A DNA stretch of 64,000 bases from the NCBI RefSeq assembly GCF_018398875.1, contig NZ_JAGWDK010000009.1, forward strand, positions 124,001-188,000, given 5' to 3'. Source of the stretch: Bradyrhizobium sp. sGM-13 (GTDB lineage Bacteria > Pseudomonadota > Alphaproteobacteria > Rhizobiales > Xanthobacteraceae). The position numbers and the translations under genes were made by a program. The notes below the pieces were generated by a model, which was given only the letters and a program-made list of their open reading frames with translations, was not told the origin of the DNA and did no database searches. Positions within the stretch are counted from its first letter, which is position 1. Each line of letters begins with the position of its first letter. This document shows positions 40,440-49,367 of the stretch, piece by piece.

Positions 40440-41141
40440 ATGCTTACGCGCAAACAGTACGAACTTCTGCGTTTCATCAATGAACGGCTGAAAGAGGCCG
40501 GCGTGCCGCCCTCCTTCGACGAGATGAAGGACGCGCTCGATCTGCGCTCGAAATCCGGAATCCACCGCCTCATCACGGCACTGGAGGAGCGTGGCTTCAT
40601 CCGTCGCCTGCCCAACCGCGCCCGCGCCATCGAAGTCATCAAGCTGCCCGAGCTCGCAGCCGCCGCCAACAGCCGCCGCGGCTTCACGCCGAGCGTCATC
40701 GAGGGTACACTCGGCAAACGCACGGTGAGCGCGCTGGCCGCCGAGGACGACGGCAATCGCCCGGTCGCCGTGCCTGTCATGGGCCGGATTGCTGCCGGTA
40801 CGCCGATCGAGGCGCTGCAGACCCGCAGCCACACCATCAGCGTACCGCCTGATATGCTCGGCTCCGGCGAACATTACGCGCTCGAAGTGCGCGGCGATTC
40901 CATGGTGGACGCGGGCATTCTCGACGGTGACATGGCGCTGATCCAACGCAACGAGACCGCCGACACCGGCGACATCGTCGTGGCGCTGATCGACGAGGAG
41001 GAAGCGACGCTGAAGCGTTTCCGCCGCCGCGGCGCCTCGATTGCGCTCGAGCCCGCCAACGCAGCCTATGAAGTCCGCATCCTGCCGCCAAACCGGGTCC
41101 GGATTCAGGGCAAGCTGATCGGACTGTACCGCAAATACTGA
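40440..41141 (+). CDS. lexA: LexA repressor
   Basis: 233 residues from the ATG at 40440 ([18 protein letters not shown]). Winged-helix DNA-binding domain in the first 65 residues. The self-cleavage site is Ala119-Gly120 ([11 protein letters not shown]), with catalytic Ser154 in [10 protein letters not shown] and Lys192 in [12 protein letters not shown], all as required for RecA-stimulated autocleavage. It represses the SOS regulon and itself through the upstream boxes. A strong terminator follows. Confidence 0.98.
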   Translation: MLTRKQYELLRFINERLKEAGVPPSFDEMKDALDLRSKSGIHRLITALEERGFIRRLPNRARAIEVIKLPELAAAANSRRGFTPSVIEGTLGKRTVSALAAEDDGNRPVAVPVMGRIAAGTPIEALQTRSHTISVPPDMLGSGEHYALEVRGDSMVDAGILDGDMALIQRNETADTGDIVVALIDEEEATLKRFRRRGASIALEPANAAYEVRILPPNRVRIQGKLIGLYRKY

Positions 41142-41176
41142 CCCGTTATGCCGTCCGGGCCGTGACGGAAAAAGAG

Positions 41177-41201
41177 CCCCGGCCCGCGGCCGGGGTTTTT
41201 T
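41177..41201 (+). terminator. Rho-independent terminator after lexA
   Basis: Perfect CCCCGGCC / GGCCGGGG stem with a 3-base loop followed by TTTTTT, 35 bases after the lexA stop. Confidence 0.93.
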
Positions 41202-41369
41202 GTTGCGCGTTTGGAACCAACGCCCGTTAGCGCGTTTGTGAATGTGGCGCAGCGCGCCAGTCGCAGAATTGCCCAGAAACGAGAAAAGGCTCTGCGCCAT
41301 GTCCACTCTGATAGAGGCCTGTGCCTCTTCTAGACACGGGTCAGCTATCTCAAACGAGGGAGCCATCCG

Positions 41370-41792
41370 ATGTGTGACTATAGCCTGCATGCTGTGGCTA
41401 CGCGGCCTGCCGTGGTCGGCGAAACGCTGATCACCACGACGTTCCGCGGTACATCGACCCGCGGCTTTGCGTCGGAACGCGAGCCTGCAGTGGCGGTCTG
41501 CATGCTTCCCGGCACCGAACTGGCGTTCGCTGAGGACGTCAAATACGACAACCGGTGGATCTGGACTCGAACCACCGACTGGCGGGTCGGCAAGTTCAAT
41601 CAAATCGACCCCCATATCTCCGACCGTCACCATGACGCGATCGAATTTCCCGACGGAAGCCATGTGCTGGTGACGCAGCTTTGCGAAGGCCAGCGCGCGA
41701 CCGTGTTGCAACTGCCGGTGGTCCAGACCGGTGGCGAACATGCGCCGAAGGTGACGGAAGCGCCTCCGGCCGAATCGATCGTGACCGGATAA
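41370..41792 (+). CDS. Conserved hypothetical protein
   Basis: 140 residues, no signal peptide or membrane segment. MCDYSLHAVATRPAVVGETLITTTF at the start and AEDVKYDNRWIWTRTTDWRVGKFNQIDPHISDRHHDAIEFPDGSHVLVTQLCEGQRATVLQLP in the middle are the type of sequence seen in small conserved Bradyrhizobium proteins next to lexA. Function unknown. Confidence 0.8.
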   Translation: MCDYSLHAVATRPAVVGETLITTTFRGTSTRGFASEREPAVAVCMLPGTELAFAEDVKYDNRWIWTRTTDWRVGKFNQIDPHISDRHHDAIEFPDGSHVLVTQLCEGQRATVLQLPVVQTGGEHAPKVTEAPPAESIVTG

Positions 41793-41878
41793 ACGCCCAC
41801 GCGCATATGATCCGCCGGTCCAGGCCGGCGGATCATGGTGGTACATTTTCGGAACTTGGCACCGCAGGGGGGCAGTCG

Positions 41879-42106
41879 GTGGTCAACAAGGTAACGTGGC
41901 AAAAAGCCGGGCGCGTCACTGAGCCCGGGCGGTACATGTTCAGGTACGGCTGGCTCACCATCACAGCCGAAGATCTCGCAATCTGGCAGCAATTCCCCGA
42001 CGCATCGTTCACGCTGGTCGCTTTGCCGTCAGCGCCCGATGCACCCGAGGAATTCCATCTCGGCGCGTTCGAAATACCAGCCAAACCCACGGTCGACGAG
42101 CACTGA
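41879..42106 (+). CDS. Conserved small hypothetical protein
   Basis: 75 residues starting at GTG 41879, which has AGGGGGGC seven bases upstream. The core TWQKAGRVTEPGRYMFRYGWLTITAEDLAIWQQFPDASFTL followed by EEFHLGAFEIP is a pattern I recognise from small rhizobial proteins of unknown function. It converges with the truncated comEC gene, with 7 bases between the stops. Confidence 0.75.
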   Translation: MVNKVTWQKAGRVTEPGRYMFRYGWLTITAEDLAIWQQFPDASFTLVALPSAPDAPEEFHLGAFEIPAKPTVDEH

Positions 42107-42113
42107 CGCCCGT

Positions 42114-43187
42114 CTACTCCTCCGCCTGAAGGTCTGCCTCGGCCGGCGTGGCATCGACGCTGCGCGGTGGCACGACGCGCGGCGCCAGCACGGTGGTGTC
42201 GGCCTCGCTCTCGTCAGCTATGGCCGGCGACCAAGGCCGGTCGATCCCCCTCGGCTTGACCGCCTCGACGACAAATCCCTCGCGGCTACGCCGCAACGCC
42301 ATGGCACCTTGGCGCCGCAGCCGTTCGGCATCGATAATCGAAGCCGCGCATGATGCGGGCGCCTGCCGCAGCGTCACAATGATTGCCGCGCGCTCGCAAT
42401 CGTCCGAAAATGCCTCGGGCCTGAGCGCCTGCGCGATCAGGCCGCCGCCGGCGGATTGCACCACGCAGCCAAGATCGTCGCATGAGACGCCTGACGTGAG
42501 CGAGGCGTCAGCCGCCGTCCGTGCGTCCGCATCCGCCGCCAGCCACTCCTTCAAGAGGAAGACGTCTCGAGACCCTTTGGCCGCATGCATCAAATGCAGC
42601 CGGCCATCCTGGCCGCGCACCCCGACATTGCGTCCGTCCGCGGAAATCAGGATATCCGGCGGCGGCACCCTCGCCGCCCAAAGCGCCGCTGACAGCACCA
42701 GCGCCGCACCCGACCAGCGCAGCGGCGTTCGCAACAGGCCGAGCAGGATGATGCCGAGGCTCGCTGCAATCAGCGGGCCGATGCCGAAGGCCGGCACCCG
42801 GCCGACCGCGCCGGGTAACGCCGCGACCCACTGCGTCACCGCAATCATCCAGTCGATGCCGAGCCCCATGACCGCCCAGAACAGTCGATCGAAGCCGAAC
42901 GGCATCGCGACGAGGCCGAGCAAGCCCGCCGGCATCACCAGCGCGGAGACCACCGGCATCGCCGCGAGGTTTGCCAGCACGCCGTAAGGCGTGACCCGGT
43001 GAAAGTGAAAGGCGGCGTAAGGCATGGTCGCAAGCCCCGCCACCAACGAGGCCAGCAACAGCATCGTGACTTCGCGGCCGCCCCACAGCGCCACGCGCGC
43101 CGTTGCGGTATGATCCGCCGTCGCGAACAGGCGCGGCATGCCGGTCTGCACCAGCGCCACCAGCCCCAACGTCGCCGCAAACGACAT
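42114..43187 (-). pseudogene. comEC: ComEC/Rec2 DNA uptake channel, C-terminal half, cut by prophage insertion
   Basis: 357 codons remain of a protein that is normally about 750 residues. It begins inside the conserved FQMSFAATLGLVALVQTG motif of the ComEC membrane domain and continues through several membrane segments (VTMLLLASLVAGLATMPYAAFHFHRVTPYGVLANLAAMPVVSALVMPAGLLGLVAMP) to a soluble C-terminal domain (PDILISADGRNVGVRGQDGRLHLM). Upstream of MSF the sequence is no longer ComEC-like and the integrase stop follows within 50 bases. The 5' half is expected on the far side of the prophage. Confidence 0.88.
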
Positions 43188-43200
43188 CTGAAAGGTTTGA
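43178..43200. other. Predicted prophage attachment site in comEC
   Basis: ComEC homology stops at FQMSF, around 43178-43193, with the integrase gene 40 bases further on. The core should be a short direct repeat shared with the distant prophage end; it cannot be delimited from one side. Confidence 0.5.
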
Positions 43201-43234
43201 CGCTTGTTGCAATATCGTTTGGAAAATGAGTGAC

Positions 43235-44368
43235 TTAGACGACCTTCCGAACCTGAGTCCGGGACTTTTTCCGGGACTTTGCGACGCGCTCGACAGCGGC
43301 GGCGACATCCTCGTCCAGCACATGGGCGTAGCGCAGGGTCGATTTGATGTCCCGATGATTCATTGCCTTCTGCACCAGCTTCAAATTCCCGCTATCGCGC
43401 AGAAGCTTGGTGCCGAAATCGTGACGGTAGTCGTGGAAGCGGAAGTTGGTCACACCGGCGGAGGTCCGAATGCGCTGCCAAGCTGACTTGGTGCCGTTGT
43501 AGGTGAGCTGGTAGCGCTGACCGCGCACGATGCCCAGCCGTCGGTTCCCATACTTCGCGACGTAGGTGAACACGAATTCCGGATGCTGCCCCTGCAACGG
43601 GAAGAGGATCTCGCGGATCGCGTCGGTGATCGGAAAGACCACTCTCCGGCCGCCTTTACCGGTCCTGACGATCTGTCGGGTGCCAAAGTTCACCTCAGAC
43701 CAGCGCAACGTCACACATTCCTTAAACCGCATGCCACACGCCCGAGCGAAGGCAAAGAACGGCTCGTAATCAGCGCGCATTGCCTCATCAAGGGACGTTG
43801 CTTCGCTGTCCATCAGCTCGCGCACCCGCTCCTCTGGCTCCGGCAGATAGAGCTCGCCCCACTTCGGTTCGTTCTCAAAGACGGCGCGCTCTGCCTTCGC
43901 GAAGCGAAAGAGCCGCTGCAGGACAGCGGTCACGGAGCGGTTTACAGTAGCGTTCGCGATCAGCGGCAACGCCCGCTCTTCCTCTTTGGTCCTTTTGCCG
44001 CGGCGCGAGACACGGTGACCGCGGCGCCACGATACCATGTTCTTCGCCTTGTAATGGTCGATATCCGTGAGCGGCGTCGCCTCGCCGAAATAATTCACCA
44101 AGCGTTCGAGGTTCGTCCAGGTCGCGTCCGGCTCGGCGTCGTATTGCGCCTCGTCATTCCACAGCCGCACCACGACGTCGCCGATCAGGAGAGATGTCTG
44201 CGATCGCTTGGTCGCCTTGATTAGCTTCTTGGCCTTCTCTCGCTCTGCAGACTCGAATTTTTCTGCTTCTTTTCGAGTCGTGCTTTCTGTAGAGCCGCAA
44301 AACCGACGACCACGGAGCTGGAAGTCATAGTGATAGAACGGCGACTTCTTGGGCTTGTAGACTGACAT
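43235..44368 (-). CDS. int: Tyrosine-type site-specific integrase
   Basis: 377 residues. N-terminal arm-binding part (YHYDFQLRGRRFCGSTESTTRKEA), SAM-like core-binding domain at about 60-180, catalytic domain after 190. Catalytic residues: Arg in ARACGMRFKECVTLRW, His-x-x-Arg in FRFHDYRHDFGTKLL, His in LVQKAMNHRDIKST and the nucleophilic Tyr in LRYAHVL. It integrates and excises the phage at comEC. Last gene of the leftward operon and nearest to the attachment site, as in lambda. Its 5' end overlaps the excisionase-like gene by 148 bases. Confidence 0.96.
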   Translation of the reverse strand: MSVYKPKKSPFYHYDFQLRGRRFCGSTESTTRKEAEKFESAEREKAKKLIKATKRSQTSLLIGDVVVRLWNDEAQYDAEPDATWTNLERLVNYFGEATPLTDIDHYKAKNMVSWRRGHRVSRRGKRTKEEERALPLIANATVNRSVTAVLQRLFRFAKAERAVFENEPKWGELYLPEPEERVRELMDSEATSLDEAMRADYEPFFAFARACGMRFKECVTLRWSEVNFGTRQIVRTGKGGRRVVFPITDAIREILFPLQGQHPEFVFTYVAKYGNRRLGIVRGQRYQLTYNGTKSAWQRIRTSAGVTNFRFHDYRHDFGTKLLRDSGNLKLVQKAMNHRDIKSTLRYAHVLDEDVAAAVERVAKSRKKSRTQVRKVV

Positions 44369-44592
44369 GCTTCCCGCCTCCGGCGCCGCTCGATGAAGCC
44401 ATGAATGTCTGCCTCGGTGAACCGCCGCCGAGGCCGCTTCGAGCCACGCCCCACAAAAATGTAGGCAATCTCGCCATCGTGGACCAAGGCGGCGAGCTGA
44501 TCAACGGTGATACTGAGCCGTTCTGCGGCCTCTTTTGGGGTCAGCAATGGAGTGCCGAAGGGAAGCCGCGCGTCGTCGACGTAAACGGTCAC
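44221..44592 (-). CDS. Excisionase-like helix-turn-helix protein
   Basis: 123 residues from GTG at 44592, overlapping the ASCH gene stop (GTGA). The first 70 residues hold a MerR/excisionase-type helix-turn-helix (LLTPKEAAERLSITVDQLAALVHDGEIAYIFVGRGSKRPRRRFTEADIHGFIERRRR). The last 50 residues are read inside the start of the integrase gene in another frame and have no family-like character. It probably directs excision; the position before int supports this. Confidence 0.78.
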   Translation of the reverse strand: MTVYVDDARLPFGTPLLTPKEAAERLSITVDQLAALVHDGEIAYIFVGRGSKRPRRRFTEADIHGFIERRRRREACQSTSPRSRRSITMTSSSVVVGFAALQKARLEKKQKNSSLQSERRPRS

Positions 44593-45068
44593 AGCATCGC
44601 CTCCGCTTTCGGCAACATCCATTTGGCCGGCTCGACCAGATGGCCGTAGGAGGGCTTCCACTCGAAAAAGCCAAGCTGGCCGGTGGCCGGGATCGGCGTC
44701 AGCGGCACCGGATTGGCCAGCACGAGGCCGATTGTGCCAAAGAACCATGGGCTATGGCTCTTGCGGACGATATCGACGAGCTCGACGGCGCCGATGATGC
44801 CGCCGCGCAAGAGCTCATGGGCCGGCGGGCAGTAGCCGTGGATCTTGGTGATGTACTCGGCGGCGTGCTGGTATTCGGCCCGGGTCATGCCGCTGGCGGC
44901 GTGGACGCAGAACGCCTTGATCCGCTTGGCGTCCAAGTAGGCCGGGTTGTGGGCGTGCCACGAGCGGTTTTCGATGTTCTTGCCGGCGTAGATGATTGCC
45001 CAAGCCCACGGCTGGCGCACCGAGAGTGCGAATTTCGGGATCTCAGCGGAAGTCCGTTCGTCTGTCAT
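44589..45068 (-). CDS. ASCH-domain protein
   Basis: 159 residues from the ATG at 45068, which overlaps the upstream stop by ATGA. FALSVRQPWAWAIIYAGKNIENRSW is the ASCH start motif (S.R.P...I..G.K..E.R.W), and GGIIGAVELVDIVRKSHSPWFFGTIGLVLANP is the closing part of the domain. ASCH proteins have a PUA-like fold and bind or act on modified nucleosides or RNA; the role in this phage is unknown. Confidence 0.85.
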   Translation of the reverse strand: MTDERTSAEIPKFALSVRQPWAWAIIYAGKNIENRSWHAHNPAYLDAKRIKAFCVHAASGMTRAEYQHAAEYITKIHGYCPPAHELLRGGIIGAVELVDIVRKSHSPWFFGTIGLVLANPVPLTPIPATGQLGFFEWKPSYGHLVEPAKWMLPKAEAML

Positions 45069-45544
45069 GCCGCCTTTGCCCCCTGCCAAAGCGCGTTGTA
45101 GGAAATGTGTTGCGTGCTCTCGACCTTGCGGAGCAGGTCGGACCGATGGGTGCCCGGGATCACTTCCTCGCAGAGCAAGGCCAGCGCGGCGTCCATGAAG
45201 TGCTTGAACTCTTCAGGGTCCATGGCGTCGAACGAGGTCGATTTGACCGTCGTCAGCATCTGCCCGCCGATGAAGTGAAGGCTCTCGACGTATCCGAGCT
45301 TCACCTTGAGGGCCAGGTGTAGCTCGGTCGCGTTCTGATACAGATCCTGATGCTCGACGACTTCGCGCAGCACAGCCCAATAGAACTTGTTCTGGATGAC
45401 GGAGCGCGGGTTGACGCGCGTCAGCTTGGCCAGGAAGGGTTTCTTGGAAAGGCCGTTGATGAGTTCCTCGTCGCCGGGCGTGACCGGTGCGAGCGCGATG
45501 CGACGATCAATGATCGTTGGCAGGATGAGGGCCTGGATTGCCAT
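45065..45544 (-). CDS. Phage protein, DUF1367/NinB-like
   Basis: 159 residues from the ATG at 45544 (MAIQALILPTIIDRRIALAPVTPGDEELIN). RVNPRSVIQNKFYWAVLREVVEHQDLYQNATELHLALKVKLGYVE resembles the core of phage recombination accessory proteins of the DUF1367/NinB type, which have a similar RNPRS....YWAL pattern. Its position in a recombination operon supports that, but the assignment is by eye. Coupled to its neighbours on both sides by ATGA overlaps. Confidence 0.65.
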   Translation of the reverse strand: MAIQALILPTIIDRRIALAPVTPGDEELINGLSKKPFLAKLTRVNPRSVIQNKFYWAVLREVVEHQDLYQNATELHLALKVKLGYVESLHFIGGQMLTTVKSTSFDAMDPEEFKHFMDAALALLCEEVIPGTHRSDLLRKVESTQHISYNALWQGAKAA

Positions 45545-46614
45545 CAAGCGACCCTCGGCATTTCGCTGTATTCGGAGCGGTCGAGGACGCGACCGGCCGC
45601 CTTCTTGCCGACGTTGCGCATCGCCACCAGCCGCTCGCCGTGGAAGCCGATGCCTCCTGCGAGGTTATGAAAGCGGGTCGCGCCGAGGCCCATCTGGTTG
45701 TCAACCTGGGGCACATTCCGCCAGTCCGGATCGTCGCGGTCGCGGTCGTAGAACGGGATCCACGCGCCCCACTGCTTGAAGAAGAACGGTACGCCAGCCC
45801 GGTCGCACTGATCGCGCAGAGAGCGCACCCAATCCGGGTGCATCGGGCGAGCGCCGTCACCGCTCTCGCCGCCGACAATCACCCAACTGACCGTGGCGCC
45901 TCCAAACTCTTCGTCATCCTCAACCGCAACATCACACTCGAGCGCGCTGCGATGATCTTCGTAACCGTCGCCTTTGGTCACGATGTCCTCGAGGTCGATC
46001 GGCCCCAGCAACGGTTCGGCCGAGATGAATCGCACCGCCGCCGGCGTCCTGAGCAGATCCGGAATCCGTTCATTGGCTTCCTGCTGGCGCTCGGTCGAGA
46101 CGCCGGCCCAGACGTTCGGGAGAGGCCACTCTGCCCAAAAATGCTTATCGCGCGACATCTCCCGCGCCAGAAGCGACGCGTGCATCTCCGCTCGTCGGCA
46201 TCCGTGATGCCCTGCCCAGCGGGTGGTCATGTACTCCCGCATCCGCTTCGCGCGTTTTGTCAGCACCTGATAAGTATGCTGCGGGGTCAGCGCCATGACG
46301 GCGAACACCTTGTCGATCCACTCGTCGGGCACGTCCTCGTGGAACAGGTCCCCGTGCGCGCAGACGAAGATCATCCGTGGCTTCCGCCACCCGAGCGGCT
46401 GCATCAGCCATTCTTCGTTGAACCGGACCTTGCCGTTCCAGACGGGACCGGCCTTTGTCTCGATCGTCAGGCCGGCCCGCGAGCGATGGTTGCGCAGCCG
46501 TGTGCCAGCCAGCTTCATGGCGTAGCAATTGGTGCAACCAGGCGTAAGGACGCGGCAGCCCGTGATCGGATTCCACGTCGCATCGGTCCATTCGATGGTT
46601 GAATTGTCTGACAT
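45544..46614 (-). CDS. Phage Gp37/Gp68 family (DUF5131) radical-SAM-like protein
   Basis: 356 residues from the ATG at 46614. IEWTDATWNPITGCRVLTPGCTNCYAMKLAGTRL carries the three-cysteine cluster (GC......GC.NCYA) that marks the family and probably binds an iron-sulfur cluster. EEWLMQPLGWRKPRMIFVCAHGDLFHEDVP, HTYQVLTKRAKRM, NVWAGVSTERQQEANERIPDLL, RFISAEPLLGPIDL and WVIVGGESGDGARPM are the other conserved blocks. Full length. The biochemical function is not established. Confidence 0.9.
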   Translation of the reverse strand: MSDNSTIEWTDATWNPITGCRVLTPGCTNCYAMKLAGTRLRNHRSRAGLTIETKAGPVWNGKVRFNEEWLMQPLGWRKPRMIFVCAHGDLFHEDVPDEWIDKVFAVMALTPQHTYQVLTKRAKRMREYMTTRWAGHHGCRRAEMHASLLAREMSRDKHFWAEWPLPNVWAGVSTERQQEANERIPDLLRTPAAVRFISAEPLLGPIDLEDIVTKGDGYEDHRSALECDVAVEDDEEFGGATVSWVIVGGESGDGARPMHPDWVRSLRDQCDRAGVPFFFKQWGAWIPFYDRDRDDPDWRNVPQVDNQMGLGATRFHNLAGGIGFHGERLVAMRNVGKKAAGRVLDRSEYSEMPRVA

Positions 46615-47069
46615 CAGCCCTCCAACAGCGCAAACGTGTGACAGGTGAAAACGACGGCGCGCATGTGCTCGACGTTCGGCGAGGCGTCGTAGAGTGCCAT
46701 GCACGTCTTGATCGGGTCGATGCCGATGCGCTTGTAGAAGGCGATCTCCGCGCCCTTGTGCTGGGCGTCGGGTGCGTCCTGATGGCACGACTGGCAGAGC
46801 GGCAGCGTCCAGGCGTCATCCGGCTTGGCCTGCATCCCCGGATTCGGCTTGCCGATCTCCGCGCAGGCGAAGCGAACGTGCGCAGCGACGCCCGCCGGAT
46901 CTCGGCGGCACAGCGGATTGACGCACGGCAGTTGACGAATAGCCTCAAGATGCGCGTTGTCGCGCACCCTCCCCTTCGTCTTGGGCTTGGCCGGTTTGGT
47001 TTTGACCTCTCGGCCCGCGCCCTTGAGCAGCGAGCCGACCGGCGCGATGTTGGCGAAGCGGTGCGCCAT
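46614..47069 (-). CDS. HNH-like zinc nuclease-type protein (DUF968/Ref-like)
   Basis: 151 residues from the ATG at 47069. A basic N-terminal tail (KGAGREVKTKPAKPKTKGRVRDNAH) is followed by a zinc/HNH-type core: LPCVNPLCRRDPAGVAAHVRFACAEIGKPNPGMQAKPDDAWTLPLCQSCHQDAPDAQHKGAEIAFYKRIGIDP, with C..C, an AAH and LC..CH. This matches the phage DUF968/Ref-type nuclease pattern. It sits between recT and the Gp37/Gp68 gene with ATGA overlaps, suggesting a recombination or Holliday-junction-processing role. Confidence 0.75.
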   Translation of the reverse strand: MAHRFANIAPVGSLLKGAGREVKTKPAKPKTKGRVRDNAHLEAIRQLPCVNPLCRRDPAGVAAHVRFACAEIGKPNPGMQAKPDDAWTLPLCQSCHQDAPDAQHKGAEIAFYKRIGIDPIKTCMALYDASPNVEHMRAVVFTCHTFALLEG

Positions 47070-48298
47070 CAGTCCTCGTCCTTGTTGATGCGCTGGAACG
47101 CCTCCGTGATGATGATCTGAGACCGCGCCCAATCGGCCTTCGAGACCTTGCCCTTCATCGGCGCCTGATACTTGTTCTGCGCGGCGGCCAGTTGCTCGGT
47201 GTCCTCGCAGCCGGATACCGCGTTGGTGAGGCTCGCGAGCCATTCCGCGACGTCGACAGTTTCGGGCTTCGGCTCATCCTGCCGGCGCAGGAACTCCGGA
47301 ATGCCGCCGTCCGCTGGAATCTCGCGGCTCCTGTCCGTCGTCATGGGCCTATCGCCGGGGAAGTCGGCGACGATGGTGCCTCCCTGCGCGGTCTCGATCT
47401 TCACCGTTCCGGTGGGAAGTGGCGGCGCCGGTGGCTGTTCGGTCGCGGCCTCGACGGTCTTTTCTTCCGTCTCCGTCCACTCGACGGCATCGGCCTGCGC
47501 CGTTTCCTCACGCGCCTGCTCGGCGCGCTCGACCGCATCGCTCAAGCCATTGTCGGCATAGCTGATGATCTCCGGCTGATGAGTGACTTGCGGCGGCGCG
47601 GGAGGACCATCGTTCACGACGCGCGCGGCGTTCGCGCGATGGTTTGCACTCAGATCCTCCATCTCGTCGTCGGAATAGACTCCGAGCATCAGGCCGGGTG
47701 CATATACCCGCCCCCACTCCCGCGCCCCGCGATACCGCAGCATCCGAGGATGACCGCCGCGGGCATCCCAGGGCGAACCGCGGCCGGTGGTTTTCCACTC
47801 GCCGACCGTGCCCTCGATCGTCTTGGGCCTGCCCTTGGAGTCGGTCACGGGCTTGCCGTTGACCGCGCCCGTGACCACGACCTTCATGGCGTCGCCGACC
47901 CCGGAGATTTCATATTCTAGTTCGACGCCAAGCTTGCCTTCCAGCACAGCGGCAATCAGCTTGCCCTCGTAGCAGAGCTTGCCGTGGACGACGGAGACGC
48001 ACTGCGCCACCGCAAACGGGTCCATGTTCCACCGCACCGCCTGATTGACGACGAGGAAGCAGTTCGCCGTGACAACCTCAATCGGCAGCGGGACCTTGTT
48101 ACCGTTCTCCTCCTTCTCGAAGCAGAGCGAATCTGGGATCAAGTTCGAGTGCGCCATCACGTTCGCAATGCGCTGCATGTGCTCGAACCGCGCGGTATCG
48201 AGCACTGCGATGGGATCGGAGACGACGCGGATCTCCTGCTTGCGAACAGGCGTCAGCGCGGTTGAGGTATTCGGATCGACCGTGGCGATCTGGTTCAT
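47069..48298 (-). CDS. RecT-family single-strand annealing recombinase
   Basis: 409 residues. The RecT core is in the first 235 residues: ANCFLVVNQAVRWNMDPFAVAQCVSVVHGKLCYEGKLIAAVLE and GHPRMLRYRGAREWGRVYAPGLMLGVYSDDEMEDL. Residues 240-345 are an acidic low-complexity linker, and the C-terminal 70 residues form a separate small helical domain (WLASLTNAVSGCEDTEQLAAAQNKYQAP). It anneals complementary single strands during phage recombination. No recognisable RecE/lambda Exo-type exonuclease gene lies next to it. Confidence 0.88.
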   Translation of the reverse strand: MNQIATVDPNTSTALTPVRKQEIRVVSDPIAVLDTARFEHMQRIANVMAHSNLIPDSLCFEKEENGNKVPLPIEVVTANCFLVVNQAVRWNMDPFAVAQCVSVVHGKLCYEGKLIAAVLEGKLGVELEYEISGVGDAMKVVVTGAVNGKPVTDSKGRPKTIEGTVGEWKTTGRGSPWDARGGHPRMLRYRGAREWGRVYAPGLMLGVYSDDEMEDLSANHRANAARVVNDGPPAPPQVTHQPEIISYADNGLSDAVERAEQAREETAQADAVEWTETEEKTVEAATEQPPAPPLPTGTVKIETAQGGTIVADFPGDRPMTTDRSREIPADGGIPEFLRRQDEPKPETVDVAEWLASLTNAVSGCEDTEQLAAAQNKYQAPMKGKVSKADWARSQIIITEAFQRINKDED

Positions 48299-49239
48299 GC
48301 TGCCCTCTTTTCAGATTTGACGGTGCAGCCCGGGAGGGCGACCTGTTGCTTGGCCGCGTCGTTCGCGATCTCCTGCAGGAGTTCGACGACGCGCGGGTGA
48401 TCCTTCAAGCTGTCGAGCAGCTTGGCCTTGTCCTCGATGACGGCGAAGTAATGCGTGCGCAGGCCGGTCGAGCGCTTCGACGAGCCCGAGGTCACGCGGA
48501 CCTGCGGTGCTTCATCCGCCGACTTGCCGGTCTGGATCGCCGCGACCTTCGCCGCCTCCGCCTCTGCGGCCTTCTTGGTCAGCCAGGGCGTGACGACGAC
48601 GGCCTTGAGCCGCTTCTTCAAGTCGTCGGCGCGATCGCGCAGGCCGAACCACTTCCTGTCGACGCCGCGGCCTGCTTCGAGGTGCGGCGCTTTCTCTTTC
48701 TTGTGCAGATCGATGATATTGTTCTGCAACTCGCCAAACGTGTTGGCGAGGTCGGACGCCTGATCGGACAACGCCTGATTGGTCGCGGCGCCAGCCTTCA
48801 ACATGCGCTCGGCTTCGCGCCCCAGATCATCCATGCGCTCTTGGATCGCCTCCATGCTGTCTGCGACCGGCGCATTGTTGTGGCCGATTACAGCGTCGTT
48901 CAGATCGGGCCACGGCTCGCCGTTGCGAACGGCGGTGAACAGCTCGTGGGTGATCGGCCGCCGCGAAACGTAGGGCCACATTTCCCGAGCGCGGACATCG
49001 TCAACGTCCCGCCCGTCCATCTGGCAGCGGAGCGTGCCGTCTTCCTTGTACCAGTAGGCAACCGGAGCGAAGGTGATGACGTTCGTCTGCTTGTTCTTGC
49101 GCCGGCTGCGATAGAAGCCCGTCTTGGGTTCGTCGGCGTGGATCTCGCCAAACACGCCCTTGAGCGCGTTCTGCCACCACTCCCACGGATCTTCGGCGGG
49201 CGGGATGATGTTGACCTTCTCAAGCATAGCCGTGCTCAC
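48295..49239 (-). CDS. Hypothetical phage protein upstream of recT
   Basis: 314 residues if started at GTG 49239, which has AGGAGAGG just upstream and overlaps the previous stop. N-terminal part WWQNALKGVFGEIHADEPKTGFYRSRRKNKQTNVITFAPVAYWYKEDGTLRCQMDGRD, then a long coiled-coil region (about 130-230) and a basic C-terminus. The position suggests it works with RecT. I do not recognise a nuclease motif. An exonuclease partner or a single-strand-binding factor are both possible, neither supported by sequence. Confidence 0.8.
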   Translation of the reverse strand: MSTAMLEKVNIIPPAEDPWEWWQNALKGVFGEIHADEPKTGFYRSRRKNKQTNVITFAPVAYWYKEDGTLRCQMDGRDVDDVRAREMWPYVSRRPITHELFTAVRNGEPWPDLNDAVIGHNNAPVADSMEAIQERMDDLGREAERMLKAGAATNQALSDQASDLANTFGELQNNIIDLHKKEKAPHLEAGRGVDRKWFGLRDRADDLKKRLKAVVVTPWLTKKAAEAEAAKVAAIQTGKSADEAPQVRVTSGSSKRSTGLRTHYFAVIEDKAKLLDSLKDHPRVVELLQEIANDAAKQQVALPGCTVKSEKRAA

Positions 49240-49367
49240 AGAACCTCTCCTGTTTGGGTTTCGGTGGTGTCCTTGATGCGCGGCGGGTCGCTCTTCCAGG
49301 CGGCGACGAGCAAGCCGCCCGAGACAGCGCCCAGCACGAAAATTGCGATGACGAGAGACCAATCCAT
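49236..49367 (-). CDS. Small single-span membrane protein of the leftward operon
   Basis: 43 residues: MDWSLVIAIFVLGAVSGGLL and then a short polar tail ending TETQTGEVL. One membrane segment covers about residues 4-23. It is linked to the gene before it by TGATG and to the gene after it by GTGA. Function unknown. Confidence 0.7.
   Translation of the reverse strand: MDWSLVIAIFVLGAVSGGLLVAAWKSDPPRIKDTTETQTGEVL

Noticed and set aside
40440..41141. lexA considered as a phage S24 repressor
   Set aside because: Length, domain order, SOS boxes and chromosomal position are those of host LexA; the prophage has its own repressor.
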